A DNA stretch of 64,000 bases, from positions 248,001 through 312,000 of the forward strand of contig NZ_JACIJJ010000001.1 in NCBI RefSeq assembly GCF_014199325.1, in the 5' to 3' direction. Position numbers and translations under genes: made by a program. This DNA comes from Sphingomonas yantingensis (GTDB taxonomy: Bacteria > Pseudomonadota > Alphaproteobacteria > Sphingomonadales > Sphingomonadaceae). Shown here piece by piece: positions 45,061-54,865 of this stretch. The notes under the pieces were generated by a model that searched no databases, was not told the origin of the DNA, and saw only the letters and a list, made by a program, of their open reading frames with translations. Positions within the stretch are counted from its first letter, which is position 1, and each line of letters starts with the position of its first letter.

Positions 45061-46422
45061 ATGCAGCCCGCCCGATCCCCCCTGTCCGATGAGGCACGCC
45101 GCATCCTCGCGCTCGCATGGCCGGTGATGCTGACCAGCCTCAACTGGACGATCCTGCACCTCACTGACGTGATCGTCGTCGGGTTGACGGGCACGCACGA
45201 GGTCGCGGCGCTGGGGGCGAGCCGGGCGCTCACCTATATCGGCATCGTCGTCGTGCTCGGCTGGCTGTCGGGCGTCATCGTCATGGTGTCGCGCGCCGAC
45301 GGGGCGGGGGACCTGCGCGAGACCGGCCGCGTGCTGCACGAGGGGCTGGTGCTCGGCCTGATGCTCGGCATCGCGAGCGGAGGCATCCTGTTCGCCTTTG
45401 CCGAACCCTTGCTGCGCTTCGTCGGCGTCGCGCCCGATCTTGCGCCCGCGGCGGCGGCGGTGGTGCGGGTGATGGCCTGTGCCTATCCGTTCCAGCTCCT
45501 CTCGATCGCGGCGAGCTTCTTCCTCGAGGGCGTCAGCCGGCCGCGGCGGGTGATGGTGGTGCAGCTGTCGGTGCTACCGCTCAACGGCGTCCTCGCGTGG
45601 GTGCTCGCAACGGGGCAGTTCGGGTTGCCGGCGTTCGGCGCGGTAGGGGCGGCGTCGGCGACGGCGATCGCCTCGGCCTTCGGCGCGGCGGCGATGCTCT
45701 ATGCCGCCTGGACGCTGCCGCGCGCCGCCGAGCGCGGGGTGCGGACGCTCACCGATTTCCGATGGTCGGGCGTCACCGCGCTCCTGTCGTTCGGGGCGGT
45801 GCCGGCGCTCGCGTCGGGCCTGGAGCTTGCCGGCTTCTCGATCCTGATCGCGCTGTCGACGCAATTGGGGGAGGCGACGGCGCACGCGTTCCAGATCGTG
45901 TTTTCGGTGCACAACGTCACCTTCGGCTTTGCGCTCGGGCTCGGCTCGGCGGCGGGGGTGCGGGTCGGCAATGCGGTGGGAGAGGGGCGCCCGGACGAGG
46001 CATGGCGGCGGGCCGCGATCGCCGCGGGGCTCGCCGCGCTCGGCACCGGATTGATGGCGCTCGTCATCCTGATCGGCATCGGTCCGATCGTCTCGGTCTT
46101 CCCCTCCGCCCCCGCCGTCCATGCCATCGCCGCGGCAATGCTGCTGCGCTGGGCGCCGTTCATCCTGTTCGACGGGCTTCAGGTCGTCTTCGTCTATGCG
46201 CTGCGCTCGCTCGGCGATCAGGTCGCCGCGGGGCTCAACGGGATCGCGGCGTTCTTCGTCGTGACCGGCGGGCTCGGCTGGTGGCTGATCCATGTGGGGG
46301 CAGGGCCGGCCGGACTGGTCTGGGCATCGGGCGCGGGGATGGTCGCGGCGGCGCTGTTTAATGGCGCGCGGCTCTGGTGGGTCAGCGGGCGCGCGAACGG
46401 GCGGCTGCGCCAGCCGGCCTGA
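45061..46422 (+). CDS. MATE-family efflux transporter
   Basis: A 453-residue inner-membrane protein with about 12 transmembrane helices arranged in two similar halves, as in NorM/MATE exporters that expel cationic compounds in exchange for Na+ or H+. Motifs: ILALAWPVMLTSLNWTILHL, VVGLTGTHEVAALGASRALT, the loop AAASFFLEGVSRPR-like LSIAASFFLEGVSRPRRV, and second-half LGSAAGVRVGNAVGEGRPDE, which is the typical MATE motif. The ATG at 45061 begins a soluble stretch MQPARSPLSDEARRI. No regulator is next to it; the tRNA gene lies upstream on the other strand. Confidence 0.92.
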   Translation: MQPARSPLSDEARRILALAWPVMLTSLNWTILHLTDVIVVGLTGTHEVAALGASRALTYIGIVVVLGWLSGVIVMVSRADGAGDLRETGRVLHEGLVLGLMLGIASGGILFAFAEPLLRFVGVAPDLAPAAAAVVRVMACAYPFQLLSIAASFFLEGVSRPRRVMVVQLSVLPLNGVLAWVLATGQFGLPAFGAVGAASATAIASAFGAAAMLYAAWTLPRAAERGVRTLTDFRWSGVTALLSFGAVPALASGLELAGFSILIALSTQLGEATAHAFQIVFSVHNVTFGFALGLGSAAGVRVGNAVGEGRPDEAWRRAAIAAGLAALGTGLMALVILIGIGPIVSVFPSAPAVHAIAAAMLLRWAPFILFDGLQVVFVYALRSLGDQVAAGLNGIAAFFVVTGGLGWWLIHVGAGPAGLVWASGAGMVAAALFNGARLWWVSGRANGRLRQPA

Positions 46423-46500
46423 CCCTCGGAGCCCCTAACCCCTTGTGGCGATAAGCCCCGCCACTTACCTGCCGGGCAACAACGAAAAGGGGCGGCCGAC

Positions 46501-47432
<932 letters not shown>

Positions 47433-47436
<4 letters not shown>

Positions 47437-48194
47437 ATCTTCCCGGCGTCTGGGCGATCTATCGGTTCGAGATGACGCGCTTCGGGCGCACTTTCTGGGG
47501 GAGCATCGTTACCCCCGTCATCACCACCGCGCTCTATTTCATCGTCTTCGGTGGCGCGATCGGCAGCCGCATCCAGGAGGTGGACGGCGTGCCGTACGGC
47601 GCGTTCATCGTCCCCGGCCTCGTCATGCTGAGCCTGCTGACGCAGAGCCTGATGAACGCATCTTTCGGCATCTACATGCCGCGCTTTGCCGGCACGATCT
47701 ACGAGGTTCTGTCGGCGCCCGTCGCGGCGACCGAGCTGATCCTCGGCTATGTCGGGGCGGCGGCGACCAAGTCGATGCTGATCGGCGCGATCATCCTCGG
47801 CACTTCGGCCTTTTTCGTTGACCTCAAGATCGAGCATCCGGTGATGATGGTCGCGTTCCTGATCCTCACCTCGGTCGCGTTCAGCCTGTTCGGGTTCATC
47901 GTCGGGCTGTGGGCAAAGGGGTTCGAGCAGTTGAGCCTCGTCCCCTCGCTGATCGTCACGCCGCTCACCTTCCTTGGCGGCGCCTTCTATTCGATCGACA
48001 TGCTGCCCGCGCCGTGGCGGACGGTCAGCCTGTTCAACCCGGTCGTCTATCTGGTTAGCGGTTTTCGCTGGAGCTTCTTCGGGCGCGGCGACGTGGATGT
48101 GGCGGTCAGCCTGGGCGCGACGCTGGGCTTCCTCGTGATCTGCACTGGCATCGTCGCCTGGATGTTGAAGACCGGGTATCGGCTGAAGGCCTAA
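47433..48194 (+). CDS. ABC-2 family permease (YadH-type)
   Basis: A 253-residue permease with six hydrophobic helices. The N-terminal amphipathic part [20 protein letters not shown] leads to TM1, and the ABC-2 signature [20 protein letters not shown] followed by [20 protein letters not shown] lies in the C-terminal half. The stop/start overlap with the ATPase gene indicates they form one transporter, likely two copies of each subunit. Substrate unknown. Convergent with the GGDEF-EAL gene; a long hairpin lies between them. Confidence 0.94.
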
Positions 48195-48212
48195 GCGGCC
48201 CGGTCGGTTGTC

Positions 48213-48259
48213 GGCATCGTCACCCGCGAGGAGCGACCCTGAACGCGGGCGACGATGCC
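48213..48259. terminator. Long hairpin between convergent ABC permease and GGDEF-EAL genes
   Basis: A 16-bp stem with one mismatch, GGCATCGTCACCCGCG / CGCGGGCGACGATGCC, around a 15-base loop, about 20 bp behind the permease stop codon. It likely acts as a bidirectional terminator or is a dispersed repeat; no T-run follows. The remaining 130 bp to the next gene show nothing further. Confidence 0.55.
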
Positions 48260-48389
48260 GATTCCGTCTGCGACTACCGGGAGTGCGTGGCGCCGCAGAC
48301 GTATCTCCCCCGAGCCATTTCGTAATAGCGGTATGGCGCGGCGTTCCGCCATCACTCCTTAGGGTGCGCTAAAGTCGCCGTTTTTCGGG

Positions 48390-50675
48390 TCAGCCGGCAG
48401 CGCGCAGCGCCAAGTCGTCGCTGGCGAGCATCTCGGTCACCGCGGTTTCCACAATCGGGCGGCTGAAATAATAGCCCTGGATGTGGCTGCATCCCTGCTG
48501 TCGCAGGATGTCGAGCTGGCCGGCACTCTCCACCCCTTCGGCGGTGGTTTCCATGCCCAGTGCCTCGGCCAGCGTCGTGATCGACTTGATGATCGCGGTC
48601 GCTCCCTTCGAGTTCAACAGATCGATGATGAAGCTGCGGTCGATCTTGATCTTGTCGAACGGGAAGCTGCGCAGATAGCTGAGCGAGGAATAGCCGGTGC
48701 CGAAATCGTCGAGCGCGACGCGCACGCCGAGCGCCCGCAGACTGTGCAGCGAGGCGAGCGTCGCTTCCGGGTTCTCGATGAACAGGCTTTCGGTGATCTC
48801 GAGCTCGAGGCGGTTCGGGGCGAGGCCCGTCTCGGCGAGCGCCTGAAGGATCACGCTTTTCAGCCCGACATGGCCGAACTGCACGGGCGAGACGTTGACG
48901 GCGATCCGCACATGCTGGGGCCAGGTGCGCGCAACGCGGCACGCCTCGCGGATCACCCACTCGCCGATCGGAATGATGAGTCCGGTATCCTCGGCCAGCG
49001 GGATGAAGTCGACCGGCGAGACGAGGCCGCGGACCGGATGGTGCCAGCGCAGCAGCGCCTCGAACGCGGAAATGCGGCCCGCCGACAGGTCGAACAGTGG
49101 CTGGAACATCAGCGACAGCTGGCCCAGCCGGATCGCGTCGTGAAGGTCGAGCTCCATCTGCCGCCGCTTCTGCGCCTCGGCATCCATGCGCGGCTCGAAG
49201 AAGCGGAAACCGCCGCGCCCCTCCTGCTTGGCGCGATAGAGGGCGAGGTCGGCGTTCTTCGACAGTTCGACCGGGTCGGGCCCGTCGGCGCCCAGGATGG
49301 CGATGCCGACGCTGGTACCAGGGACGATGCGGTGGCCGTTGACGGTACAGGGCCGGGCGACAAGCTGGACGAGTTCGGCGGCGCTGCGGTTGAACGAGCG
49401 GTGCGCGTCGTCGACGAGCATCGCGAACTCGTCGCCGCCGAGCCGCGCGACCAGGCCGTCGCCCGCGAACCCGCGCAGCCGTTCGGCGATGACGCAGAGC
49501 AGCGCGTCGCCGGTCGGGTGGCCGAGCGTGTCGTTGACCGCCTTGAAATTGTCGAGGTCGAGGCAGAACAGCGCCTGTCGCCGCTCCGATCCTTGCGCCA
49601 ACGCGCGGGCCAGATGATCGTCGAGCAGCGTTCGATTGGCGAGGCCCGTCAGCGCATCGTGCAGCGCCATGTGCGTGATCTGCCGCTCGCGCTCGCCGAT
49701 GTCGTCGACCATGCGATTGAACGTGGCGGCAAGGTTGCCGAGCTCGTCGCGGGTCTCGACAGGCACCTGCGCGTAATTGCCCTCCGCCACCTTGCGCGCG
49801 GCGGCATCGAGCGCGCGGATCGGCAGCGTCAGCCGCCGGGCGAGCAGCCAGCTTCCCGCCGCAGCAAGACCCACCCCGACGATGCCGCAGGCCAGAAGCA
49901 GCCAAAGCATGGGCATGTAATCGGCCAGCGCACGCGTCATGCTGTAGGTCAGGAGCAGCGTCTGCGGATCGTCGGCCCGGAAAGACGCGATGCGCACCGC
50001 ACGGTTCAGCGTCCGCTGACCGTCGACGATCGCCTCGTCACCGGGGCGGACGGTGCGGCCATCGACGATGCGGGGGGCAAGGTCGATCGCCGACAGCTTC
50101 GACAGCGCGGCCATCTCGCCATGGTCGAGCCGGTTGGCGAGCACCAGCCAGCCGATCGTCACCGGGGCATCGACGCGCGCGGCGGCGGCGTTGAAGCGCG
50201 CATCGCCCAGCCGCAACACGCCGGCATCGGCGCCGCGGTCGAGCGCGGCGCGCAGCGCCTCCGCATCCGTCGCCGACAGTGCGCCGGCAAAGCCCGTCAC
50301 GCTGCCGTCGGTGCCGACGAAGAACGCCTGGTCGAGCTTCAGCCGGCCCTTGAGCGAATCGAGCGCAGAGGCCAGCGTCGGCGCGTCGCTGGTGGCGGCG
50401 GCGCTGCGAAAGCCGAAATCGGCGGCAAGGACGCGGCCCGCATCGCGAAGCTGGGCATAGCGCATCGTCGCCACGCGGTCGAAGACCTGCGCGCCGGCGT
50501 CCATTTCGCTTGCCACCATCCGCTCGGCATAGGCGGTGATGCCGATCTTCGCGCCGAGCAGGATCAGCGCGGCGGCCAGCGCGAACAGGCCGGCATAGAA
50601 CAGCGTCAGCTTGGTCGTGAGCGACCCGCGGACCACCGCCTGCCCGCGGCGCAAGAGAGTGATCGCGCGGCGCAT
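48390..50675 (-). CDS. Membrane-bound GGDEF-EAL protein (c-di-GMP synthesis/breakdown)
   Basis: A 761-residue inner-membrane sensor. TM1 (about 20-40), a periplasmic sensor of ~230 residues, TM2 (about 257-278, LWLLLACGIVGVGLAAAGSW), HAMP (RRLTLPIRALDAAARKVAEG), then GGDEF with DALTGLANRTLLDDHLA, FCLDLDNFKAVNDTLGHPTG and the intact loop RLGGDEFAMLVD, then EAL with FEALLRWHHPVRGLVSPVDF, INVSPVQF-like VNVSPVQFGH, ELEITESLF, LDDFGTGYSSLSYLRSFPFD and IKIDRSFI. Both catalytic sites look intact, so net activity is regulated. The ATG at 50675 is 4 bp after the stop of the cupredoxin-like gene, so they form an operon. Confidence 0.94.
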   Translation of the reverse strand: MRRAITLLRRGQAVVRGSLTTKLTLFYAGLFALAAALILLGAKIGITAYAERMVASEMDAGAQVFDRVATMRYAQLRDAGRVLAADFGFRSAAATSDAPTLASALDSLKGRLKLDQAFFVGTDGSVTGFAGALSATDAEALRAALDRGADAGVLRLGDARFNAAAARVDAPVTIGWLVLANRLDHGEMAALSKLSAIDLAPRIVDGRTVRPGDEAIVDGQRTLNRAVRIASFRADDPQTLLLTYSMTRALADYMPMLWLLLACGIVGVGLAAAGSWLLARRLTLPIRALDAAARKVAEGNYAQVPVETRDELGNLAATFNRMVDDIGERERQITHMALHDALTGLANRTLLDDHLARALAQGSERRQALFCLDLDNFKAVNDTLGHPTGDALLCVIAERLRGFAGDGLVARLGGDEFAMLVDDAHRSFNRSAAELVQLVARPCTVNGHRIVPGTSVGIAILGADGPDPVELSKNADLALYRAKQEGRGGFRFFEPRMDAEAQKRRQMELDLHDAIRLGQLSLMFQPLFDLSAGRISAFEALLRWHHPVRGLVSPVDFIPLAEDTGLIIPIGEWVIREACRVARTWPQHVRIAVNVSPVQFGHVGLKSVILQALAETGLAPNRLELEITESLFIENPEATLASLHSLRALGVRVALDDFGTGYSSLSYLRSFPFDKIKIDRSFIIDLLNSKGATAIIKSITTLAEALGMETTAEGVESAGQLDILRQQGCSHIQGYYFSRPIVETAVTEMLASDDLALRAAG

Positions 50676-50679
50676 CGGG

Positions 50680-51282
50680 TCAGCGAAGCGCGACCTGGAT
50701 GCGCTTGGCAAGGTCGCCGCTCGCCGGCACGTCGATGTCGAAGCTCACTTCGTTGTCACGGGCGCGAAGGCGTGGATGCCAGACGGTCAGGCGTGCGCGC
50801 CCCCCCGTCACCGACCGGATCGTCGACAGGCCGTCGGCGCCGGTCTTCATCGCAAACGGCGTATCGACGACCTTGATGAACCCCGACATGCGATCGTGGA
50901 TGTTGCAGCCCAGCGCGACCGCGCCGGGGGTGCGAAAGGTATAGCTGCGCGTCTCGTCGCGGCCGAACAGCTTGATTTCGAACCGGGCGGGTTTCGAGAA
51001 GCTGTAGACGTGGTGGCGCACCTTATCCTCGTTGGGGAAGGGCACCGTCGCGCCCACGGGGACGATCAGCGTCGAGGGATTGAAGCTGATGTCCTTCTGC
51101 ACCATCGCCAGCTTCCACGGGAAGCGGATCCGTCCGGCGGGAGCGCCCGCGGCCGGATGGATCGTCACTACCGCATCGGGGATCGGCGTACCGGCCGCGT
51201 CGACCACGCGAATGCCGACGTCGCCCGCATGGGCTGGGACGGCGACGGAAAGGAGCAGGGCGGCGACGACGAAAGGTTTCAT
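50680..51282 (-). CDS. Periplasmic cupredoxin-like protein (methylamine-utilisation-like)
   Basis: A 200-residue protein with a signal peptide (KPFVVAALLLSVAVPAHA). The first mature part has DVGIRVVDAAGTPIPDAVVT, then a cupredoxin-like domain with MVQKDISFNPSTLIVPVGAT, FPNEDKVRHHVYSFSKPARF and LGCNIHDRMSGFIKVVDTPF. The His in RHHVYS, Cys and His in GCNIHD and Met in DRMSGF match type-1 copper ligands. The C-terminal ~60 residues resemble a carboxypeptidase-regulatory-like strand set. Such proteins are often labelled methylamine-utilisation protein; no mau genes are present. Operonic with the GGDEF-EAL gene and divergent from the DUF3034/globin pair. Confidence 0.8.
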   Translation of the reverse strand: MKPFVVAALLLSVAVPAHAGDVGIRVVDAAGTPIPDAVVTIHPAAGAPAGRIRFPWKLAMVQKDISFNPSTLIVPVGATVPFPNEDKVRHHVYSFSKPARFEIKLFGRDETRSYTFRTPGAVALGCNIHDRMSGFIKVVDTPFAMKTGADGLSTIRSVTGGRARLTVWHPRLRARDNEVSFDIDVPASGDLAKRIQVALR

Positions 51283-51317
51283 CGCGTCCGTATCGGCGCA
51301 AAATATCAAATGTCAGT

Positions 51318-51350
51318 AAACGTCGTAAAAGCGGGCCTTCAGTGACGTTT
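51318..51350. promoter_or_regulatory. Inverted repeat in the divergent promoter region of the cupredoxin/globin locus
   Basis: AAACGTC at 51318-51324 and GACGTTT at 51344-51350 form a 7-bp inverted repeat with a 19-base spacer. It lies in the 105-bp gap between the divergent starts at 51282 (minus) and 51388 (plus), a place where one regulator could control both arms. No regulator gene is adjacent. Confidence 0.35.
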
Positions 51351-51387
51351 GAACGGGTTTTTAACCAACACCGGTTAGTCGGGCGGC

Positions 51388-52266
51388 ATGACCGCACCGC
51401 TTCGGATCAGGATCGCCGCCACGGCCGGCGTCCTGTGCATCGCTACCTCCGCAGGGGCTCAACAGCTCGCCGAACCGGGTAAGTTGTTGCTGACAAATGG
51501 TATCGGTAGCATTGAGGGGGCCGCGGGCGGCGGGCTGACCCCGTGGGCGGTGATTGCGGGCAATGCGACGCGTGACGGGATCGGCGTGCAGGCGAGTGCG
51601 ACCGTCGCCGAGTTCAAGGACTATGATTTCCAGGTCGCGGGCATCTCGGTCGGTGCGTGGGATCGGGTCGAGCTGTCCTATGCCCGCCAGCGGTTCGATA
51701 CCAACTGGGTCGGCGGCGCGCTGGGCCTCGGCAACGACTACAAGTTCGACCAGGACATCTGGGGCGCGAAGGTCAAGCTCGCCGGCGACCTCGTCTATGG
51801 CAGCGAATGGATGCCGGCGATCGCCGCGGGCTTGCAGTACAAGAAGAGTCTCGACGCCCCGATCGTCCGCGCGGTGGGGGCGCAGCAGTCGGAGGGCGCC
51901 GACCTCTATGTCTCGGCCACCAAGCTGTTCCTGCGCTGGTCGCTGCTCGCCAACGTGACCTTGCGCGCGACCAAGGCGAACCAGAACGGCCTGTTGGGCT
52001 TCGGCGGAGACAAGCGCGATGCGCGGACGGTCCATCCCGAGGGATCGCTCGCCTATCAGGTGTCGCGCCGCTTCGCGGTGGGCGGCGAGTTTCGCTCGAA
52101 GCCCGACAATCTTGGCATCGCGCGCGAGGACGACTGGTTCGACGCGTTCGCCGCCTATGCCCTCAACCGCAACCTGACCGCGACGGTCGCCTATGCCGAT
52201 CTGGGGTCGGTCGCGACGGTTAAGGACCAGCGCGGCGTCCTGTTCCAGCTTCAGGGAAGTTTCTAA
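51388..52266 (+). CDS. DUF3034-family outer-membrane-like protein
   Basis: A 292-residue exported protein: signal peptide (IRIAATAGVLCIATSAGAQQ), then alternating amphipathic strands typical of an outer-membrane beta barrel: LLLTNGIGSIEGAAGGGLTP, YDFQVAGISVGAWDRVELSY, YKFDQDIWGAKVKLAGDLVY, LTATVAYADLGSVATVKDQR, ending in the aromatic LFQLQGSF, where the last Phe fits the outer-membrane assembly signal. Matches the DUF3034 family, function unknown. Its TAA stop shares an A with the ATG of the globin gene, so they are co-translated. Confidence 0.85.
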   Translation: MTAPLRIRIAATAGVLCIATSAGAQQLAEPGKLLLTNGIGSIEGAAGGGLTPWAVIAGNATRDGIGVQASATVAEFKDYDFQVAGISVGAWDRVELSYARQRFDTNWVGGALGLGNDYKFDQDIWGAKVKLAGDLVYGSEWMPAIAAGLQYKKSLDAPIVRAVGAQQSEGADLYVSATKLFLRWSLLANVTLRATKANQNGLLGFGGDKRDARTVHPEGSLAYQVSRRFAVGGEFRSKPDNLGIAREDDWFDAFAAYALNRNLTATVAYADLGSVATVKDQRGVLFQLQGSF

Positions 52267-52736
52267 TGTTCGCCTTTACCGCGATGGCCATGCTGATGAC
52301 ACCTCAGGTCGCCGCCCAGGAGCAGCCGGTCGAACCCTACAAGGTCGATCCCGCCAATGCCGGTGCCACGCCGTTTGCCGGCGAGGGCATGGCGCGCGCG
52401 TTCGGCGGGCAGGACGGGATCCGGCGGATCGTCGATCACTTCGTCACCGCCAATTTCGCCGACCGGCGGATCGGCGAGATCTTCACGAACCAGGATCAGG
52501 TGCGCCTGCGCCGCGTCCTGTTCGAGCAGTTCTGCTACATCCTCAACGCCGGCTGCACCTATACCGGCCGCGACATGCGCACCGCGCACAAGGACATGGG
52601 CGTGCAGCAGGGCGACATGAACCGGCTGGTCGAGAATCTACAGGCGGCGATGGCGGCCGAGCATGTGCCCTTCGCCGCGCAGAACCGCTTCCTCGCCAAG
52701 CTGGCGCCGATGCGCCGCGACGTGGTCGAACGCTAA
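52266..52736 (+). CDS. Exported group 1 truncated haemoglobin
   Basis: A 156-residue protein with a hydrophobic N-terminus that looks like a signal peptide (FAFTAMAMLMTPQVAAQEQ) and a group-1 truncated globin fold: FGGQDGIRRIVDHFVTANFA, ADRRIGEIF, then LRRVLFEQFCYILNAGCTYT, GRDMRTAHKDMGVQQGDMNR (proximal His in TAHKDM) and LAAMAAEHVPF-like VENLQAAMAAEHVPFAAQNR. Heme binding is expected; ligand O2 or NO. Periplasmic placement is unusual for truncated globins. It overlaps the DUF3034 stop by one base. The stop overlaps the convergent histidine kinase gene by 4 bp. Confidence 0.88.
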   Translation: MFAFTAMAMLMTPQVAAQEQPVEPYKVDPANAGATPFAGEGMARAFGGQDGIRRIVDHFVTANFADRRIGEIFTNQDQVRLRRVLFEQFCYILNAGCTYTGRDMRTAHKDMGVQQGDMNRLVENLQAAMAAEHVPFAAQNRFLAKLAPMRRDVVER

Positions 52737-54088
52737 CGAGGCGTCCGACAGACGAGTTCGACGGCGCTCCGCCCCTCGGCGAAGCGAAGCTCGAAGCCGT
52801 GCAGGTCGGCAATCGCCTTGACGAGGCTGAGGCCGAGGCCGGCGCCCTCCACCTGCCGCCGCCCGCGATAGAAACGCTGCGTCACCGCCGCGCGCTCGGC
52901 GGGCGGGATGCCGGTGCCGCTGTCGCTCACGCGGATCGTGCCGCCATCGGCATGTGGGATCAGTTCGATGCCGACGCGGCCGCCCGGCGGGCCGAACTTC
53001 ATCGCATTGTCGATGAGGTTGGCGATCGCCTCCATCAACAGGCTGGCGTCCCCCTCGACCGGCGGGGCGGGGGAAATCGCGCAATCGAGCACCAGCCCGC
53101 GATCCTCCGCCAGCGGGCGGTGAAGGTCGCAGGCATCGTCGACCAGCCGCGCCAGATCGACGGGGGCGAAGCGGCTGCGGCGGGCGTGATCCTCCATCTC
53201 GCGCAGCCGCAGCAGCGCGGCGACGACGCCGAGCAGCGCATCGACCTCTTCCAGCGCCCCCTCCGCCGCCTCGGCGAACGCCGCCGGGTCGCGGGCATCG
53301 CGCAGGCTGCGGTCGAGGCGTGCGCGCAGGCGGGTGAGCGGCGTGCGCATCTGGTGCGCGATATCGTCGCCGATCCCGCGCACCTCCGCCACCAGCGCCT
53401 CCAGCCGGTCGAGCATCGTGTTGATGTGCGCGCACAGCATCCCGAAGCTGTCGGGATCGCTGCCCACGGGCAGCCGTTGGCGAAGGTCGCCCGCGACGAT
53501 CCGGCGCGTGAGGTCGCGAACCGCATCCACTTGCCGCGCCGCACGCCGCCCGGCGACGAGGCCGAACACGATGGCAAGACCGAGGCCGGGGATCAGCGCG
53601 AGCAGCAGCGACTGCCAGACGAGCGCCAGCGACGCCTCCGTATCGTCGAGGTCGACGCCCGACAGCAGCGTCATGTCGCCCGGAAGCCGGCAGATCGTCA
53701 CCCGCGCCTCGTCGCTGGTCTTGCCGGGAAGCTGGGTGGGGATCACGGTGGTCACGAACGATCCGGCCGTGGGCCCCGCGGGTAGGCGCGCGACATTGCC
53801 CGCGATCAGCCGGCCACGGCCGTCGAACAGGCCAAGAAAATGGTCGCGGTGAATGTCGCGCGACAGCCGCTCGCGCAGTTCGTCGGCGCGCTCCACCGGC
53901 GGGGTCAGCGCGAAGAAGGTGCAGTCGTCGGTCAGCGCATGTTCGATCGCGCGCCGGTGGCTGCCGTTGGCGAGCGCCCAGAACACCGCGGCGAGCAGCA
54001 GCGACTGGACGATCAGGATCGCCGCCAGCGCGCCGCCCCAGCGCCACGTCGCCCGCGCGCGCGGATCAGCCGGCAGGATCGAGGACAT
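52733..54088 (-). CDS. Sensor histidine kinase of the metal-efflux two-component system
   Basis: A 451-residue kinase: TM1 (about 16-38), a ~130-residue periplasmic sensor with two cysteines (DDCTFFAL, VTICRLPGD), TM2 (about 165-187, LLALIPGLGLAIVFGLVAGR), HAMP, HisKA with the H-box GDDIAHQMRTPLTRLRARLD, and HATPase with LIDNAMKFGPPGGR (N-box), VSDSGTGIPPAER (G1) and GAGLGLSLVKAIADLHGF (G2). The start overlaps the end of the response regulator gene by 23 bp. Its place next to a channel and a CzcA-type pump suggests it senses heavy metals. Confidence 0.93.
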   Translation of the reverse strand: MSSILPADPRARATWRWGGALAAILIVQSLLLAAVFWALANGSHRRAIEHALTDDCTFFALTPPVERADELRERLSRDIHRDHFLGLFDGRGRLIAGNVARLPAGPTAGSFVTTVIPTQLPGKTSDEARVTICRLPGDMTLLSGVDLDDTEASLALVWQSLLLALIPGLGLAIVFGLVAGRRAARQVDAVRDLTRRIVAGDLRQRLPVGSDPDSFGMLCAHINTMLDRLEALVAEVRGIGDDIAHQMRTPLTRLRARLDRSLRDARDPAAFAEAAEGALEEVDALLGVVAALLRLREMEDHARRSRFAPVDLARLVDDACDLHRPLAEDRGLVLDCAISPAPPVEGDASLLMEAIANLIDNAMKFGPPGGRVGIELIPHADGGTIRVSDSGTGIPPAERAAVTQRFYRGRRQVEGAGLGLSLVKAIADLHGFELRFAEGRSAVELVCRTPR

Positions 54089-54743
54089 AGCCCTGGCCCC
54101 GGACGTTGCGGATGAGCGGCGCTTCCCCCTCGCCATCCACCTTGCGGCGCAGGCGCCCCATATGCACGTCGACGACGTTGCTGTTCGGCTCGAAGCTGTA
54201 GCCCCAGACGTCACGCAGCAGCATCGAGCGAGTGACGATGCTGCCCGCACGCCGGACCATATAGTCGAGCAGCTTCAATTCGCGCGGCAACAGGTCGAGC
54301 TGCCGGCCGCCGCGCGTCGCCTGTCCGGTCAGCAGGTCGAGGTCGAGCGGCCCGGCGATCAGCCGCGTTTCCCGACTGTCGTCGGGGCGGCGCAGCAGCG
54401 CCTCGATCCGGGCGATCAGCTCGACCAGTGCGAACGGCTTGGGCAGATAGTCGTCGCCGCCCGCGCGAAGGCCGCGCACCCGGTCGTCGAGACTGCCGAG
54501 CGCACTCAGCACCAATGCGGGCGTCCGCCGCCCCTCGGCGCGCAGGTCGGCGAGCAGTGCCAGCCCCTCGCCATCGGGCAATTGCCGGTCGAGGACGAGG
54601 AGGTCGAACGCCGCCGCGCGCGCCCGCTCGCCCGCCAGCGCAAGGTTGCCCGCACGCTCCGCCTCATAGCCAGAGGCGGCGAGTTCGAGCAGGATCTCGT
54701 CCGCCGTGCCGTCGTCGTCCTCGATGAGCAGGATGCGCGTCAT
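54066..54743 (-). CDS. OmpR-family response regulator of the metal-efflux system
   Basis: A 225-residue response regulator. Receiver domain with LLIEDDDGTADEILL, phospho-acceptor Asp in FDLLVLDRQLPDGEGL and Lys in DDYLPKPFALVEL; winged-helix domain with LPRELKLLDYMVRRAGSIVT, LLRDVWGYSFEPNSNVVDVH and IRNVRGQGYVLDPAG. The style is CusR/CzcR-like. It is divergent from the TolC-like gene, and a perfect 19-bp palindrome lies between them. ATG at 54743 gives MTRILLIEDDD. Confidence 0.94.
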   Translation of the reverse strand: MTRILLIEDDDGTADEILLELAASGYEAERAGNLALAGERARAAAFDLLVLDRQLPDGEGLALLADLRAEGRRTPALVLSALGSLDDRVRGLRAGGDDYLPKPFALVELIARIEALLRRPDDSRETRLIAGPLDLDLLTGQATRGGRQLDLLPRELKLLDYMVRRAGSIVTRSMLLRDVWGYSFEPNSNVVDVHMGRLRRKVDGEGEAPLIRNVRGQGYVLDPAG

Positions 54744-54787
54744 GGGCCGGGTGTCGCGCCGCCGGGCGGGATGCGTCAACTGAATAG

Positions 54788-54806
54788 GCGTTCAGACTCT
54801 GAACGC
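54788..54806. promoter_or_regulatory. Perfect 19-bp palindrome, probable operator
   Basis: GCGTTCAGA-C-TCTGAACGC: 9-bp arms around a single C. It lies 45 bp upstream of the response regulator start (minus) and 60 bp upstream of the channel gene (plus). A symmetric site in the divergent promoter of a two-component metal-efflux locus is the natural place for the regulator to bind. Binding itself is inference; OmpR-type regulators more often use direct repeats. Confidence 0.6.
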
Positions 54807-54865
54807 GGATTTAGTCGACGGCCCTCGAAAACCCACGTTAGGCAGGCGGCAGGCTTTCGGAGAGG

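Noticed and set aside
50680..51282. True methylamine-utilisation function
   Set aside because: No mau dehydrogenase genes are present; only the cupredoxin-like resemblance supports the common label.
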